Source: Mucilaginibacter cryoferens
GTDB taxonomy: Bacteria > Bacteroidota > Bacteroidia > Sphingobacteriales > Sphingobacteriaceae
DNA: 64,000 nt
Direction of reading: 5' to 3'
Assembly (NCBI RefSeq): GCF_014205845.1
Contig: NZ_JACHCR010000001.1
Coordinates: 620,001 to 684,000 of the forward strand
How positions within the stretch are numbered: the stretch's first letter is position 1; each line of letters begins with the position of its first letter. The notes beneath the pieces are model-generated. The model was not told where the DNA came from, ran no database searches, and saw only the letters and a program-made list of their open reading frames with translations. Of the stretch, positions 25,465 through 33,391 are shown piece by piece. The position numbers and the translations under genes are program-made.

Positions 25465-25635
25465 GCGCAGACGACTCACCCCGACGAGGCTGCGCCCGTC
25501 TGCCCCTCTCTCCGACTGCGTCGCATAGAGGGGCCGGAAAACCTTTCTATTTCTTTTTATTTTTTCTACCCTCTATGCGACGCAGTCGGAGAGAGGGTGG
25601 CCCAGCGAAGCGTCGGCCGGGTGAGTCTTCGTCGC
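25465..25635. repeat. Palindromic element with an exact 29-nt inverted repeat
   Basis: Arms 25504-25532 and 25569-25597 are exact complements (core CTCCGACTGCGTCGCATAGA) around a 36-nt T-rich loop. Outer arms GACTCACCC/GGGTGAGTC with imperfect GACG/CGTC extensions widen it to about 170 bp. It lies between the SDR start and the porT stop; no ORF inside. Confidence 0.8.
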
Positions 25636-25660
25636 TATTCAACCATGGGAAATTTAGCCC

Positions 25661-26395
25661 CTATTCAAAAAACAAACTAAACATAACCGTATGTAACGAT
25701 AGCTTGCTGATGGGCGTTGCAAATGGATGATTTTCTGGCACCAATAAATTGCCGAATGAGTTGGATACCTTTATCTGGGGCGAGAGTTTAAAAAACTCGA
25801 AATAAATATCGCAGCCAAGGCCTGCTTCGTACGAGCTAAAGCCACCAATATTTTTTACCGTTTTATCTAATGGGTCCAGATTGGTTTCGTTCTTTTTACC
25901 GCCAATGGCCTGGGTATATTTAACGCCCCCAAGAATATAGGCCCTGAAATCGCCCAACCGGTCTGATTTTATTTTAAACGCCAAAGGTACCTCAACCGAC
26001 GTTGACTGAATCTGCTTTACCTGGTTTTGATCGGGATTAGCGTAAGTATACGTTAAGTTACGATCGGCAAACACCAGAGACGGCGTTACGCGCACCTCAA
26101 AATGCTCGGTTAATGTATAGCGGGTTAAAAAACCAATGGCAAAGCCGGGCAGGCTTTTTGAACTGATGCTGTTTACCGAATCTGTAATATAGGTACTGGT
26201 TCCGGTATCGAAAAAGGGCTTACGCCAGTCGGGCTTTTTTACAATTTTAAAATCGCTGCTTACGTAACTGAAACTAAAACCAAAGCTCAGATCCTGCTGA
26301 TCGGCCCCTCCGCCCCATGCCGGTACATGTTGTGCCAGCAAAAGCTTGCTGCAAAACATAAGGCACACCACTAAAAGGAACCGTTTTTTTATCAT
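25661..26395 (-). CDS. porT: PorT-family protein, type IX secretion / gliding
   Basis: 244 residues: signal peptide (about 1-21, ending LLLAQ) then an eight-strand-like outer-membrane barrel. GFLTRYTLTEHFEVRVTPSL, SVEVPLAFKIKSDRLGDFRAYILGGVKY and AGLGCDIYFEFFKLSPQIKVS resemble PorT/SprT of the T9SS. It overlaps ubiE by four bases (ATGA); the ubiE-porT pairing is conserved in Bacteroidota as I know it. The protein is needed for T9SS function in gliding and pathogenic members. Confidence 0.8.
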   Translation of the reverse strand: MIKKRFLLVVCLMFCSKLLLAQHVPAWGGGADQQDLSFGFSFSYVSSDFKIVKKPDWRKPFFDTGTSTYITDSVNSISSKSLPGFAIGFLTRYTLTEHFEVRVTPSLVFADRNLTYTYANPDQNQVKQIQSTSVEVPLAFKIKSDRLGDFRAYILGGVKYTQAIGGKKNETNLDPLDKTVKNIGGFSSYEAGLGCDIYFEFFKLSPQIKVSNSFGNLLVPENHPFATPISKLSLHTVMFSLFFE

Positions 26396-27123
26396 TTAAC
26401 GCCGGTATAAATGGAACAGATACCAAACGCCAGGGGCCTCTGTTTGGTATTTTTAAAACCTACTTTATCCATCAAAGCAACAAAATTTTTCCCATCCGGA
26501 AAAGCCGCAACAGACTCTGGCAAATAACTATAAGCCCTCGAATCTTTACTGAACAACTTACCAATACCAGGAGTTATATAGTTAAAATAAAAGTTATACA
26601 ATTGTTTTATAGGGAAAGCTTTAGGCTTCGAAAATTCAAGCACCACCGCTTTACCACCTTGTTTTAATACCCGGTGAATATCGGCCAGGCCAACTTCCAG
26701 GTTCTCGAAATTACGCACACCGTAAGCTACGGTAACGGCATCAAATTCTTTATCATTAAATGGCAGTTTTTCCGAGTCGCCCAGTTTTACGCCAAACTTA
26801 TCGCCTAAACCGCGTTTGGCTATCTTTTGCTCCGCGATGTCGAGCATCCCACGGGAAATATCCACACCGATAATTTTTTCGGGTTTCAGGATCTTTAAAG
26901 CTTCAAAAGCAAAATCACCAGTACCTGTAGCCACATCAAGGATCAGTTTGGGCTGATCTTTTTTCAACTCGTTGATAGCTTTTTTGCGCCAGATGATATC
27001 GATCCCTAATGACATGAAGTGATTAAGGAAATCGTATGTTTTTGATATATTGTTAAACATATCGGCCACCTGTTCTTTTTTGGTAGCCTGCTGATTGTTG
27101 TACGGAGTTATTGTTTTGCTCAT
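26392..27123 (-). CDS. ubiE: Demethylmenaquinone methyltransferase (UbiE/MenG)
   Basis: SAM-dependent C-methylation of the quinone ring, the last step of menaquinone synthesis. SAM motif I is VATGTGDFAFEAL, followed by DISRGMLDIAEQKI, VTVAYGVRNFENL and VLKQGGKAVVLEFSKP, all typical of UbiE. 243 residues. A menaquinone role (MenG) is the likely one in this phylum. TATCTTTG lies 15 bases upstream of the start. Confidence 0.92.
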   Translation of the reverse strand: MSKTITPYNNQQATKKEQVADMFNNISKTYDFLNHFMSLGIDIIWRKKAINELKKDQPKLILDVATGTGDFAFEALKILKPEKIIGVDISRGMLDIAEQKIAKRGLGDKFGVKLGDSEKLPFNDKEFDAVTVAYGVRNFENLEVGLADIHRVLKQGGKAVVLEFSKPKAFPIKQLYNFYFNYITPGIGKLFSKDSRAYSYLPESVAAFPDGKNFVALMDKVGFKNTKQRPLAFGICSIYTGVK

Positions 27124-27137
27124 TTTTATAATGGCAA

Positions 27138-27145
27138 CAAAGATA
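27138..27145 (-). promoter_or_regulatory. Candidate -7 box for ubiE-porT
   Basis: TATCTTTG on the minus strand, fitting TAnnTTTG close to the ubiE ATG. No -33 TTG at the standard distance. Confidence 0.35.
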
Positions 27146-27315
27146 GTGATTGTATGTTGATTGCCTTTATCCGGATAGATTAAGTTAACAGACTTGTGTA
27201 AATGTTAAGTCAATTCACTAATTTTAAATGCCAATTAAACCACAACCGTTCCATAAGGGTTGCTATTTTAGTATCTTATCAATTAACCATATTATAAAAG
27301 TTCAGTACCTTATCT

Positions 27316-28689
27316 ATGAAAGAAAAACCATCTTCATCCCGCCGAAGTTTCCTTAAAAAACTAACCACAACAACCGCCGCCGTAGCCGTAGGCAACAGCT
27401 TATTTGCTGCCGGGAATACAGTAAAACCCTTTGCCATACTTAAAAGGCAACTGGGCTATGAATATAACGACCAGATAAACATCGCCTTAATTGGCGCCGG
27501 AGGTATGGGTAACAGTGATACCGAAACAGCCCTTAAAATACCCGGTGTAAAGCTGGTTGCCGTTTGCGACCTGTACGACGGCCGCCTTAAAGATGCCAAA
27601 GCCAAATACGGCAACGACATTTTTACCACCCGTGTTTATAAAGAGATACTAAACCGCAAGGATATTGATGCTGTAATAATAGCCACGCCAGACCATTGGC
27701 ACCAGCAAATTTCTGTTGATGCCATGCATGCCGGCAAGCACGTATACTGCGAAAAGCCAATGGTACATGCCATTGGCGAAGGCCCCGCCGTGATAAAAGC
27801 GCAAAAAGAAACTGGCAAAATTTTCCAGGTGGGTAGCCAGGGCGTATCATCATTAGGGAACGAGAAAGCGCATGAATTGTTAAAAAGCGGAGCCATTGGT
27901 CAGCTTAATTATGCGGAGGGCTTTTGGGCCAGGCGCGAGCCGCTGGAGGTTTGGCAGTACCCCATCCCGGCAGATGCATCGCCGCAAACGGTTGATTGGG
28001 AAACATACATCAGCAATACCAAAAAGCGCGACTTCGACGAAAAGCGTTTTTTCCGATGGAGAAACTATACAGATTATGGTACAGGTATGGCGGGAGACCT
28101 TTTTGTACACCTTTTCTCCAGCCTGCACTTTATAACCGACTCTGTTGGACCAAACAAAATATATGCCTCTGGCGGCCTGCGTTTCTGGAACGATGGCCGC
28201 GAAGTACCCGATGTACTGTTAGGCACCTTTGATTATGGCAAAACACAGGCGCACCCTGCGTTTAATCTATCCCTGCGCTGTAACTTTGTGGATGGCACCA
28301 GCGGCACCACCTACCTTAAATTGGTTGGCAGCGAAGGCTCTATGGATGTCACCTGGGATAAAGTAACCCTTAAACGCAATAAAACCTTCGCCTCCGACGA
28401 CCCTTTCTATCTCGATAAGTTAAAAAAAGCAGGCACCGGCTATGCCGAACGCAAAAAAATGCTACCACCCGAAGAGATCACTTACGACGCAGATAAGGGC
28501 TACAAGGGCGGTCCGTATGACCATATGAACAACTTTTTTGACGCCATACGTAATAATGGAAAAGTAACAGAAGATGCCATATTTGGATACCGCGCGGCCG
28601 CGCCTGCCTTGCTTTGCAATGATAGCTACTATAATAATAGCCCCATGTTTTGGGACCCGGAGAAAATGCAAATAGCGAGAAAAAGTTGA
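27316..28689 (+). CDS. Gfo/Idh/MocA-family oxidoreductase with Tat signal
   Basis: 457 residues. The N-terminus RRSFLKKLTTTTAAVAVGNS is a twin-arginine signal, so the folded protein is exported with its NAD(P) cofactor. The Rossmann fold (INIALIGAGGMGNSDTETA), the EKPMVHAIGEG motif with catalytic Lys, and a C-terminal sugar-binding half follow. Relatives act as glycoside hydrolases or sugar oxidoreductases in carbohydrate-rich niches. It is followed after 58 bp by a DUF1080 gene; the two are often neighbours in Bacteroidota and may act on the same 3-keto sugar substrate. Confidence 0.87.
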   Translation: MKEKPSSSRRSFLKKLTTTTAAVAVGNSLFAAGNTVKPFAILKRQLGYEYNDQINIALIGAGGMGNSDTETALKIPGVKLVAVCDLYDGRLKDAKAKYGNDIFTTRVYKEILNRKDIDAVIIATPDHWHQQISVDAMHAGKHVYCEKPMVHAIGEGPAVIKAQKETGKIFQVGSQGVSSLGNEKAHELLKSGAIGQLNYAEGFWARREPLEVWQYPIPADASPQTVDWETYISNTKKRDFDEKRFFRWRNYTDYGTGMAGDLFVHLFSSLHFITDSVGPNKIYASGGLRFWNDGREVPDVLLGTFDYGKTQAHPAFNLSLRCNFVDGTSGTTYLKLVGSEGSMDVTWDKVTLKRNKTFASDDPFYLDKLKKAGTGYAERKKMLPPEEITYDADKGYKGGPYDHMNNFFDAIRNNGKVTEDAIFGYRAAAPALLCNDSYYNNSPMFWDPEKMQIARKS

Positions 28690-28747
28690 GAATAAAGAAG
28701 AAAAATTCAAGAATAAGGACAGAAAAACCGGTAAATTTAAGAGATTA

Positions 28748-29485
28748 ATGAAACAACAACTAAAAAAATTAAGCCTGGCACTGGTGGCGGCGGCTATAAT
28801 TTGTGTACAAACATCGGCGGTGAATGTTAAAGTAGCGCCGCCTGCAAAAAAGGTATCGACAAAAAAGGGCCCGTGGGTAAATTTGTTTGATGGCAAAACC
28901 TTAACCGGCTGGCATGGCTTCAACAAAAAAGGTGAGGTAAAAAACTGGACCATTGTTGATGGCGCACTGGTTTGCCTGGGTGCCGCCGAGGGCGATACCG
29001 GCGGTGATATTGTAACCGACAAAGCCTACACCAATTTTGAACTGGAGTGGGAATGGAAAATTGATAAAGGCAGCAACAGCGGTGTACTATACCATGTAAT
29101 TGAAGATCCTAAATATCACTCCACCTATGCCACCGGCCCCGAGTACCAGATCATCGATGATAACGGCTGGCCCGATAAGCTGGAAGAATGGCAAAAAACC
29201 GGCTGCGACTATGCCATGCACCTGCCCAATACCCTTAAAAAGGTAGAAGCTGTTGGCAGATGGAACACCAGCAAAATTGTATTTAACAACGGACATGTAG
29301 AGCACTGGCTCAACGGCGCCAAGATCATCGCTTTTGAAGCCTGGACAGATGATTGGAACAAGAAAAAAGCCGACGGAAAATGGAAAGACTACCCCGATTA
29401 TGGCATGGCCAAAACCGGACTCATCGCTTTACAGGATCATGGGCATAAGGCTTATTTTAGGAATATCAGGATAAAGGAGTTATAA
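28748..29485 (+). CDS. DUF1080 / 3-keto-disaccharide hydrolase-like secreted protein
   Basis: 245 residues with a signal-peptide-like N-terminus (KLSLALVAAAIICVQTSA) and a single concanavalin-like jelly-roll domain. GPWVNLFDGKTLTGWHGF is the DUF1080 opening; FELEWEWKIDKGSNSGVLYHV, GPEYQIIDDNGWPD and GLIALQDHGHKAYFRNIRIKEL complete it. The family includes 3-keto-disaccharide hydrolases; the neighbouring exported oxidoreductase makes that role plausible. Expected location: periplasm or outer membrane. Confidence 0.85.
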   Translation: MKQQLKKLSLALVAAAIICVQTSAVNVKVAPPAKKVSTKKGPWVNLFDGKTLTGWHGFNKKGEVKNWTIVDGALVCLGAAEGDTGGDIVTDKAYTNFELEWEWKIDKGSNSGVLYHVIEDPKYHSTYATGPEYQIIDDNGWPDKLEEWQKTGCDYAMHLPNTLKKVEAVGRWNTSKIVFNNGHVEHWLNGAKIIAFEAWTDDWNKKKADGKWKDYPDYGMAKTGLIALQDHGHKAYFRNIRIKEL

Positions 29486-29490
29486 GTTAT

Positions 29491-29578
29491 TTGCCTAAAC
29501 CGGGGTTTATCGAATTTTAGGATTAACAAGATTTAAACCGAATTAAAATCCTTAAATCCGATAAATCCCGGTTCAAAC
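29491..29578. terminator. Long inverted repeat between convergent genes, probable bidirectional terminator
   Basis: AACCGGGGTTTATCGAATTT...AGGATT pairs imperfectly with AATCCTTAAATCCGATAAATCCCGGTT. The arms (about 30 nt each) lie between two convergent stop codons. T-runs are short, so this could also be a dispersed repeat doing terminator duty. Confidence 0.5.
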
Positions 29579-29580
29579 AA

Positions 29581-30069
29581 TTATTTAGCTAAAGCCAATA
29601 GCCCTTCAATATCCAACCTCCGGGTAAACATCGTCAAATCGCCAAGCTCGTCTGTTGGCCACTGCTCTTTGGGTTTGTCCCAGTAAAGCTCTACACCGTT
29701 TTCGTCGGGGTCGTTAAGGTAGATGGCTTCGGATACTCCATGATCAGATGCACCTGTAATAGTGTATTTGGCATCTATCAATCTTTGCAGTATCAACGCC
29801 AGATCTTTCCTTTCGGGGTATACTATAGCTGTATGATACAAACCCGGCGCATACTCTGGCGCGGGTGAAGCGCCCTTACTATGCCAGGTGTTTAAGCCAA
29901 TATGGTGGTGATATCCACCGGCCGATATAAAAGCAGCCTGATCGCCGTACATCATCATTTTATCAAAACCCAATAAGCCACAATAAAAATCGAGCGATTT
30001 TTGCAGGTCGCTTACTTTTAAATGCACGTGACCGATGCGGGTTTGGGCAGGTATTTTATATTCGTTCAT
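29581..30069 (-). CDS. Glyoxalase/bleomycin-resistance (VOC) family protein
   Basis: 162 residues with the VOC beta-alpha-beta-beta-beta pattern: IGHVHLKVSDLQKSLDFYCGLLGF, GGYHHHIGLNTW, YHTAIVYPERKD and IYLNDPDENGVELYWDKP. His and Glu in these motifs are the usual metal ligands. Members include lyases, dioxygenases (catechol 2,3-dioxygenase-like) and resistance proteins; no substrate is indicated. Divergent from engB. Confidence 0.87.
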   Translation of the reverse strand: MNEYKIPAQTRIGHVHLKVSDLQKSLDFYCGLLGFDKMMMYGDQAAFISAGGYHHHIGLNTWHSKGASPAPEYAPGLYHTAIVYPERKDLALILQRLIDAKYTITGASDHGVSEAIYLNDPDENGVELYWDKPKEQWPTDELGDLTMFTRRLDIEGLLALAK

Positions 30070-30204
30070 TATATTACATGTTTAAACATCAAATTTAAGT
30101 ATTATTGCATTTATATTTGTTTACCTATTGTAAAACAAGCTAAAGCACTTGGCTTATACAAAGCTACACAAATTGGCAGCCGTGCACGTGCGGCTAAAAA
30201 TAAT

Positions 30205-30212
30205 TACCTTTG
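30205..30212 (+). promoter_or_regulatory. -7 box abutting the engB start
   Basis: TACCTTTG, perfect TAnnTTTG, ends only four bases before the ATG at 30217. Transcription from it would give an almost leaderless mRNA. Confidence 0.4.
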
Positions 30213-30216
30213 CAGC

Positions 30217-30864
30217 ATGATTGTTAAAACAGCCGAATTTATTTGCAGCAATACCCAGATCTCTAAACTCCCGCCACCCATTAAGGCGGAGTACGCGTTT
30301 ATTGGGCGCTCAAACGTGGGCAAATCTTCGCTGATTAATATGCTTACCCAAAAAAAGGGATTAGCAAAAACATCGCAAACACCGGGTAAAACCCAGCTCA
30401 TCAACCACTTTTTTATTAATGATAGCTGGTACATTGTTGATTTACCGGGTTATGGCTATGCGCGTGCATCAAAAACCAACAAAGCCAACTGGAATAAATT
30501 TATCCATAACTATTTGGATAAGCGTGAAAGCCTGCAATGTGTAATGGTACTGATAGATAGCCGGCTGGAGCCACAAAAAATAGATGTCGAATTTTGTAAC
30601 TGGCTGGGCGAAAAAGGCTTGTCGTTTGTATTGGTTTTCACTAAAGCCGATAAACAATCGAGCGTAAAAACCGACCAGAACATTGCCAAATTTAAAAAAG
30701 CAATGCTGGAAACTTTTGAAGAAGCCCCTCAATATTTTATCACCTCTGCTGAGTTACAATTAGGCAGGGATGAGATTTTGGGCTTTATAGATAATATTAA
30801 CAGGAGCTTTGTGATACCTCCCTACACTTCTCCTCTTGAAAGAGGGCGCGATGGGGTGGCGTGA
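30217..30864 (+). CDS. yihA: Ribosome biogenesis GTPase EngB (YihA/YsxC)
   Basis: Essential GTPase of large-subunit assembly. G1 is GRSNVGKSS at residues 30-38, switch regions follow with TPGKTQ, G3 is DLPGYGYAR and G4 TKAD. 215 residues from this ATG; an open frame extends 65 codons upstream but is not EngB-like and overlaps the glyoxalase gene. The usual EngB ends near FIDNINRSF; the last 17 or so residues (VIPPYTSPLERGRDGVA) are translated from the palindromic repeat that starts here. Confidence 0.93.
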   Translation: MIVKTAEFICSNTQISKLPPPIKAEYAFIGRSNVGKSSLINMLTQKKGLAKTSQTPGKTQLINHFFINDSWYIVDLPGYGYARASKTNKANWNKFIHNYLDKRESLQCVMVLIDSRLEPQKIDVEFCNWLGEKGLSFVLVFTKADKQSSVKTDQNIAKFKKAMLETFEEAPQYFITSAELQLGRDEILGFIDNINRSFVIPPYTSPLERGRDGVA

Positions 30865-30956
30865 TAACCGGTGTGTGTTGTATGGCACCAACCGTTGCTT
30901 TTTTTTGATCCCTCTTGAGCGCGCAATGGAAAGCGCGGCCGCAGAGGTGTGTTGCA
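30823..30956. repeat. CCCCTCTCGAGAGGGG-type palindromic element, left of the DUF559 gene
   Basis: Contains CTCCTCTTGAAAGAGG, then GTGTGTGTTGTATGG, CCGTTGCTTTTTTTTGATCC, and GGAAAGCGCGGCCGCAGAGG with GTGTGTTG. The same blocks make up the tandem units at 31.4-31.7 kb. Its left part encodes the end of EngB. Confidence 0.75.
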
Positions 30957-30993
30957 AGCCGTAAAAGTATTCAACAGAAAGTAACGCGAATTT

Positions 30994-31389
30994 ATGCCAC
31001 GCAAAATAATACCATACAATCCTAAACTAAAAGACTTGGCCCGCAAGCTAAGAGACGATAGCACTTTAGGCGAAGTATTACTTTGGAATGAATTAAAAGG
31101 TAAAAAATACTTTGGATATGATTTTCACCGGCAAAAGCCATTGTTAAATTATATTGTAGATTTTTATTGCAGTGAGCTAAATTTGGTGATTGAAATTGAC
31201 GGACATTACCACAATCACGAAGAAAAGGTTGAGGCCGATGTTTCGCGCGATCAGGAACTCGCAAAATATAAATTAACGGTTATTCGTTTTACCGAGCAAG
31301 AGGTAAGAAAGGACATTATTAACGTTTTAAGAACAATTGAGGCATATATTGTAGAATACAATGCTTTATCGTCTCAAGAAAATAGCTGA
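30994..31389 (+). CDS. DUF559 protein (VSR-like endonuclease fold)
   Basis: 131 residues. An N-terminal helical part (YNPKLKDLARKLRDDSTLGEVLLWNELKGK) leads into a PD-(D/E)XK/Vsr-like core: FGYDFHRQKPLLNYIVDFYC with Asp56, then VIEIDGHYH with Glu67 and Asp69, and VIRFTEQEVRKDI near the end. These match the DUF559 family, related in fold to the very-short-patch-repair nuclease; no activity is established to my knowledge. It has no methylase partner here. Palindromic repeat units lie directly on both sides, which suggests it travels or functions with them. Confidence 0.85.
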   Translation: MPRKIIPYNPKLKDLARKLRDDSTLGEVLLWNELKGKKYFGYDFHRQKPLLNYIVDFYCSELNLVIEIDGHYHNHEEKVEADVSRDQELAKYKLTVIRFTEQEVRKDIINVLRTIEAYIVEYNALSSQENS

Positions 31390-31792
31390 TTCTGGGTAGC
31401 GAATTGATTATTTCTAAATTTAAACATTGTAACACACCCCTCCCCCCTCTCAAGAGGGGAATCGCACAGGGCCATTGCTTTTTTTGATCCCCTCTCGAGA
31501 GAGGGATGGAAAGTGCGGCTGTAGGGGTGTGTTGTACGCCATAAAGGCGAGGCGATAGGTAGCCTACGTTCTTTATTAAATACAACGCAACACATCCCTC
31601 CCCCTCTCAAGAGGGGGAATCGCACAGGGCCATTGCTTTTTTTGATCCCCTCTCGAGAGGGGGCGCGATGGAAAGTGCGGCTGTAGGGGTGTGTTGTACG
31701 CCATAAAGGCGAGGCGATAAGTAGCCTAAGGTCTTTATTAAATACAATGCAACATACACCTTCGTCTCTCAAGAGGCGAACACTTATATAAC
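31390..31792. repeat. Tandem 158-bp palindromic units right of the DUF559 gene
   Basis: Two nearly identical units (31431-31533 and 31589-31695) and a truncated third (31751-31781). Each has exact or near-exact outer arms AACACACCCCT/AGGGGTGTGTT, an inner CCCTCTCAAGAGGGG, GGCCATTGCTTTTTTTGATC, CCTCTCGAGAGG, and GGAAAGTGCGGCTGTAGG. The 55-nt spacers (GTACGCCATAAAGGCGAGG...) are also repeated with a few changes. A 145-codon minus-strand open frame runs through them; it merely translates the repeats. Confidence 0.88.
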
Positions 31793-32647
31793 ATGAAAAA
31801 ATACCTTTCATTAGTAACGTTTACGCATACCATCTTCGCTATGCCGTTTGCATTTATCGGCTTTTTTTTGGCGGTTACCACCACGCAGCACACTTTTGAT
31901 TGGCGTAAGCTGGTGTTAATGGTGTTGTGTATGATCTTCGCGCGTAACTCGGCCATGGCGTTTAACCGTTACCTGGATAGGGATATCGACGCGCAAAACC
32001 CCCGTACCAAGCAAAGGGATATCCCTTCTGGCCGCATAAGCGCACCCGCTGCTTTAACTTTTACATTGATCAATTGCAGCTTGTTTATAGCCGCTACGTT
32101 TTTCATCAATCCTTTATGTTTTTACCTATCGCCAATTGCCTTATTTGTGGTGATGGGGTACAGCGCTACCAAACGCTTTACAGCACTTTGCCATTTGGTA
32201 CTAGGTCTGGGCTTGTCACTAGCTCCTATTGGCGCTTACCTGGTTGTTACCGGCGCATTTGCTTTAACACCTGTATTTTTCTCCCTTTCGGTTTTATGCT
32301 GGGTGAGCGGATTTGATATCATTTACGCCCTGCAGGATGAAGACTTCGACCGCAGCCAAAACCTGCACTCTATCCCGGCCTACCTCGGTAAAGTGAACGC
32401 TTTAAGGTTATCCACCTTTTTACATGTGCTTTCGGCTTTATTTATCATGATGCCGGTTTTCTTTACACACGTAGGCATTCTGTACTATGTAGGTATCGCC
32501 TTTTTCTGCGCTATGCTTATCTACCAGCACCTGTTGGTAAAACCCAACGATTTGAGCCGGGTAAACTTCGCCTTTATGACAACCAACGGCATAGCCAGTG
32601 TAGTGTTTGCGGTTTTATTTCTGTTAGATAGGATATGGACACGCTAA
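31793..32647 (+). CDS. UbiA-family prenyltransferase
   Basis: 284 residues, about eight or nine membrane helices. The first aspartate-rich motif is NRYLDRDIDAQNPRT (residues about 58-72), the second YALQDEDFDRSQN near 180. These bind Mg2+ and prenyl diphosphate for transfer to an aromatic ring. In quinone metabolism it could be a UbiA or the MqnP enzyme of the futalosine menaquinone route; I cannot separate these here. It starts 12 bp after the last repeat unit and overlaps the following regulator by 13 bp. Confidence 0.87.
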   Translation: MKKYLSLVTFTHTIFAMPFAFIGFFLAVTTTQHTFDWRKLVLMVLCMIFARNSAMAFNRYLDRDIDAQNPRTKQRDIPSGRISAPAALTFTLINCSLFIAATFFINPLCFYLSPIALFVVMGYSATKRFTALCHLVLGLGLSLAPIGAYLVVTGAFALTPVFFSLSVLCWVSGFDIIYALQDEDFDRSQNLHSIPAYLGKVNALRLSTFLHVLSALFIMMPVFFTHVGILYYVGIAFFCAMLIYQHLLVKPNDLSRVNFAFMTTNGIASVVFAVLFLLDRIWTR

Positions 32648-33240
32648 CAGCCCTCGGCAAATTTAGGGAGCATGTGGAAACATATGTTAAACTGAATGAT
32701 GTAGAATGGCAGGCATTAGCTCCATTGTTAGAAGTAAATATCCTTAAAAAGAAGAAAAACTTTGCCGAACCCGGTAAGGTCTGTAATCAAATAGGCCTTG
32801 TTGTAAAAGGGGCTGTACGCTACTTTTTGGTAAAAAATGGCGAAGAGATAACAGGCTATTTTAGTTTCGAGAACGAACTGTTAAGCTCTTATAAAAGTTT
32901 TTTAACCCGCCAGCCCGGCGAAAATTACATACAGGCATTAGAAGATTGCCAAATAGTTACATTAAGCTATAAGGCCATGCAGCAGATTTATGGCGATGTG
33001 CTTATCGGCGCAAAAATGGAACGCTTTGGCAGACTGATTGCCGAACATTACCTTATTTGTTACGAAGACCGTGTAAGTTCATTTGTTACCCAAACACCCG
33101 AAGAACGCTACAACAAACTCATGGAAACAGGTGGAGATATTTTACAGCGCATTCCGCAACATTATATAGCCAATTTTTTAGGTATCACCCCGGTTTCGCT
33201 CTCGCGGATAAGGCGCAGAATTATGAAGATAAGCGCGTGA
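32635..33240 (+). CDS. Crp/Fnr-family transcriptional regulator
   Basis: 201 residues: cyclic-nucleotide-binding-like beta-roll (residues about 20-120, KKKKNFAEPGKVCNQIGLVVKGAVRYFLVKNGEE), a dimerisation helix, and a short C-terminal helix-turn-helix (IPQHYIANFLGITPVSLSRIRRR). No FNR-type cysteine set or obvious cAMP pocket is seen; this is the common ligand-unknown Bacteroidota subtype. Overlaps ubiA-like by 13 bp, so co-transcribed. It may control the separately promoted gene downstream (inference). Confidence 0.88.
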   Translation: MDTLTALGKFREHVETYVKLNDVEWQALAPLLEVNILKKKKNFAEPGKVCNQIGLVVKGAVRYFLVKNGEEITGYFSFENELLSSYKSFLTRQPGENYIQALEDCQIVTLSYKAMQQIYGDVLIGAKMERFGRLIAEHYLICYEDRVSSFVTQTPEERYNKLMETGGDILQRIPQHYIANFLGITPVSLSRIRRRIMKISA

Positions 33241-33274
33241 TAAGCTGAAGGCAGGAGACTTAAAGCAAAAGCTT

Positions 33275-33335
33275 GCTCCCCAATATAAATCCGAAATCGA
33301 ACATCCCAATTCCGAAATCAAAAATTCTTATCTTT
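33275..33335. repeat. Iterated-word sequence
   Basis: AATCCGAAATCGAACATCCC and ATTCCGAAATCAAAAATT repeat the word found between nuoI and nuoH 20 kb away. Confidence 0.5.
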
Positions 33336-33345
33336 TGTTAACGTT

Positions 33346-33372
33346 TTGACTTTCAAAGCCTACTTACCTTTG
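33346..33372 (+). promoter_or_regulatory. Bacteroidota-type promoter
   Basis: TTG at 33346-33348 and TACCTTTG at 33365-33372 are 19 bases apart, the classical -33/-7 pair of this phylum. The start codon follows 19 bases later. Confidence 0.6.
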
Positions 33373-33391
33373 GTATAACAAAACGAAAAAG

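Noticed and set aside
28462..29022. 186-codon minus-strand open frame opposite the oxidoreductase and DUF1080 genes
   Set aside because: Crosses two real genes antisense, no recognised domain, codon use of a shadow frame.
30022..30216. N-terminal 65-codon extension of EngB
   Set aside because: Overlaps the divergent glyoxalase gene and the -7 box; EngB homology begins at the ATG at 30217.
31374..31811. 145-codon minus-strand open frame with internal repeats
   Set aside because: It is a translation of the tandem palindromic units and overlaps the prenyltransferase start; no domain and no start signal.
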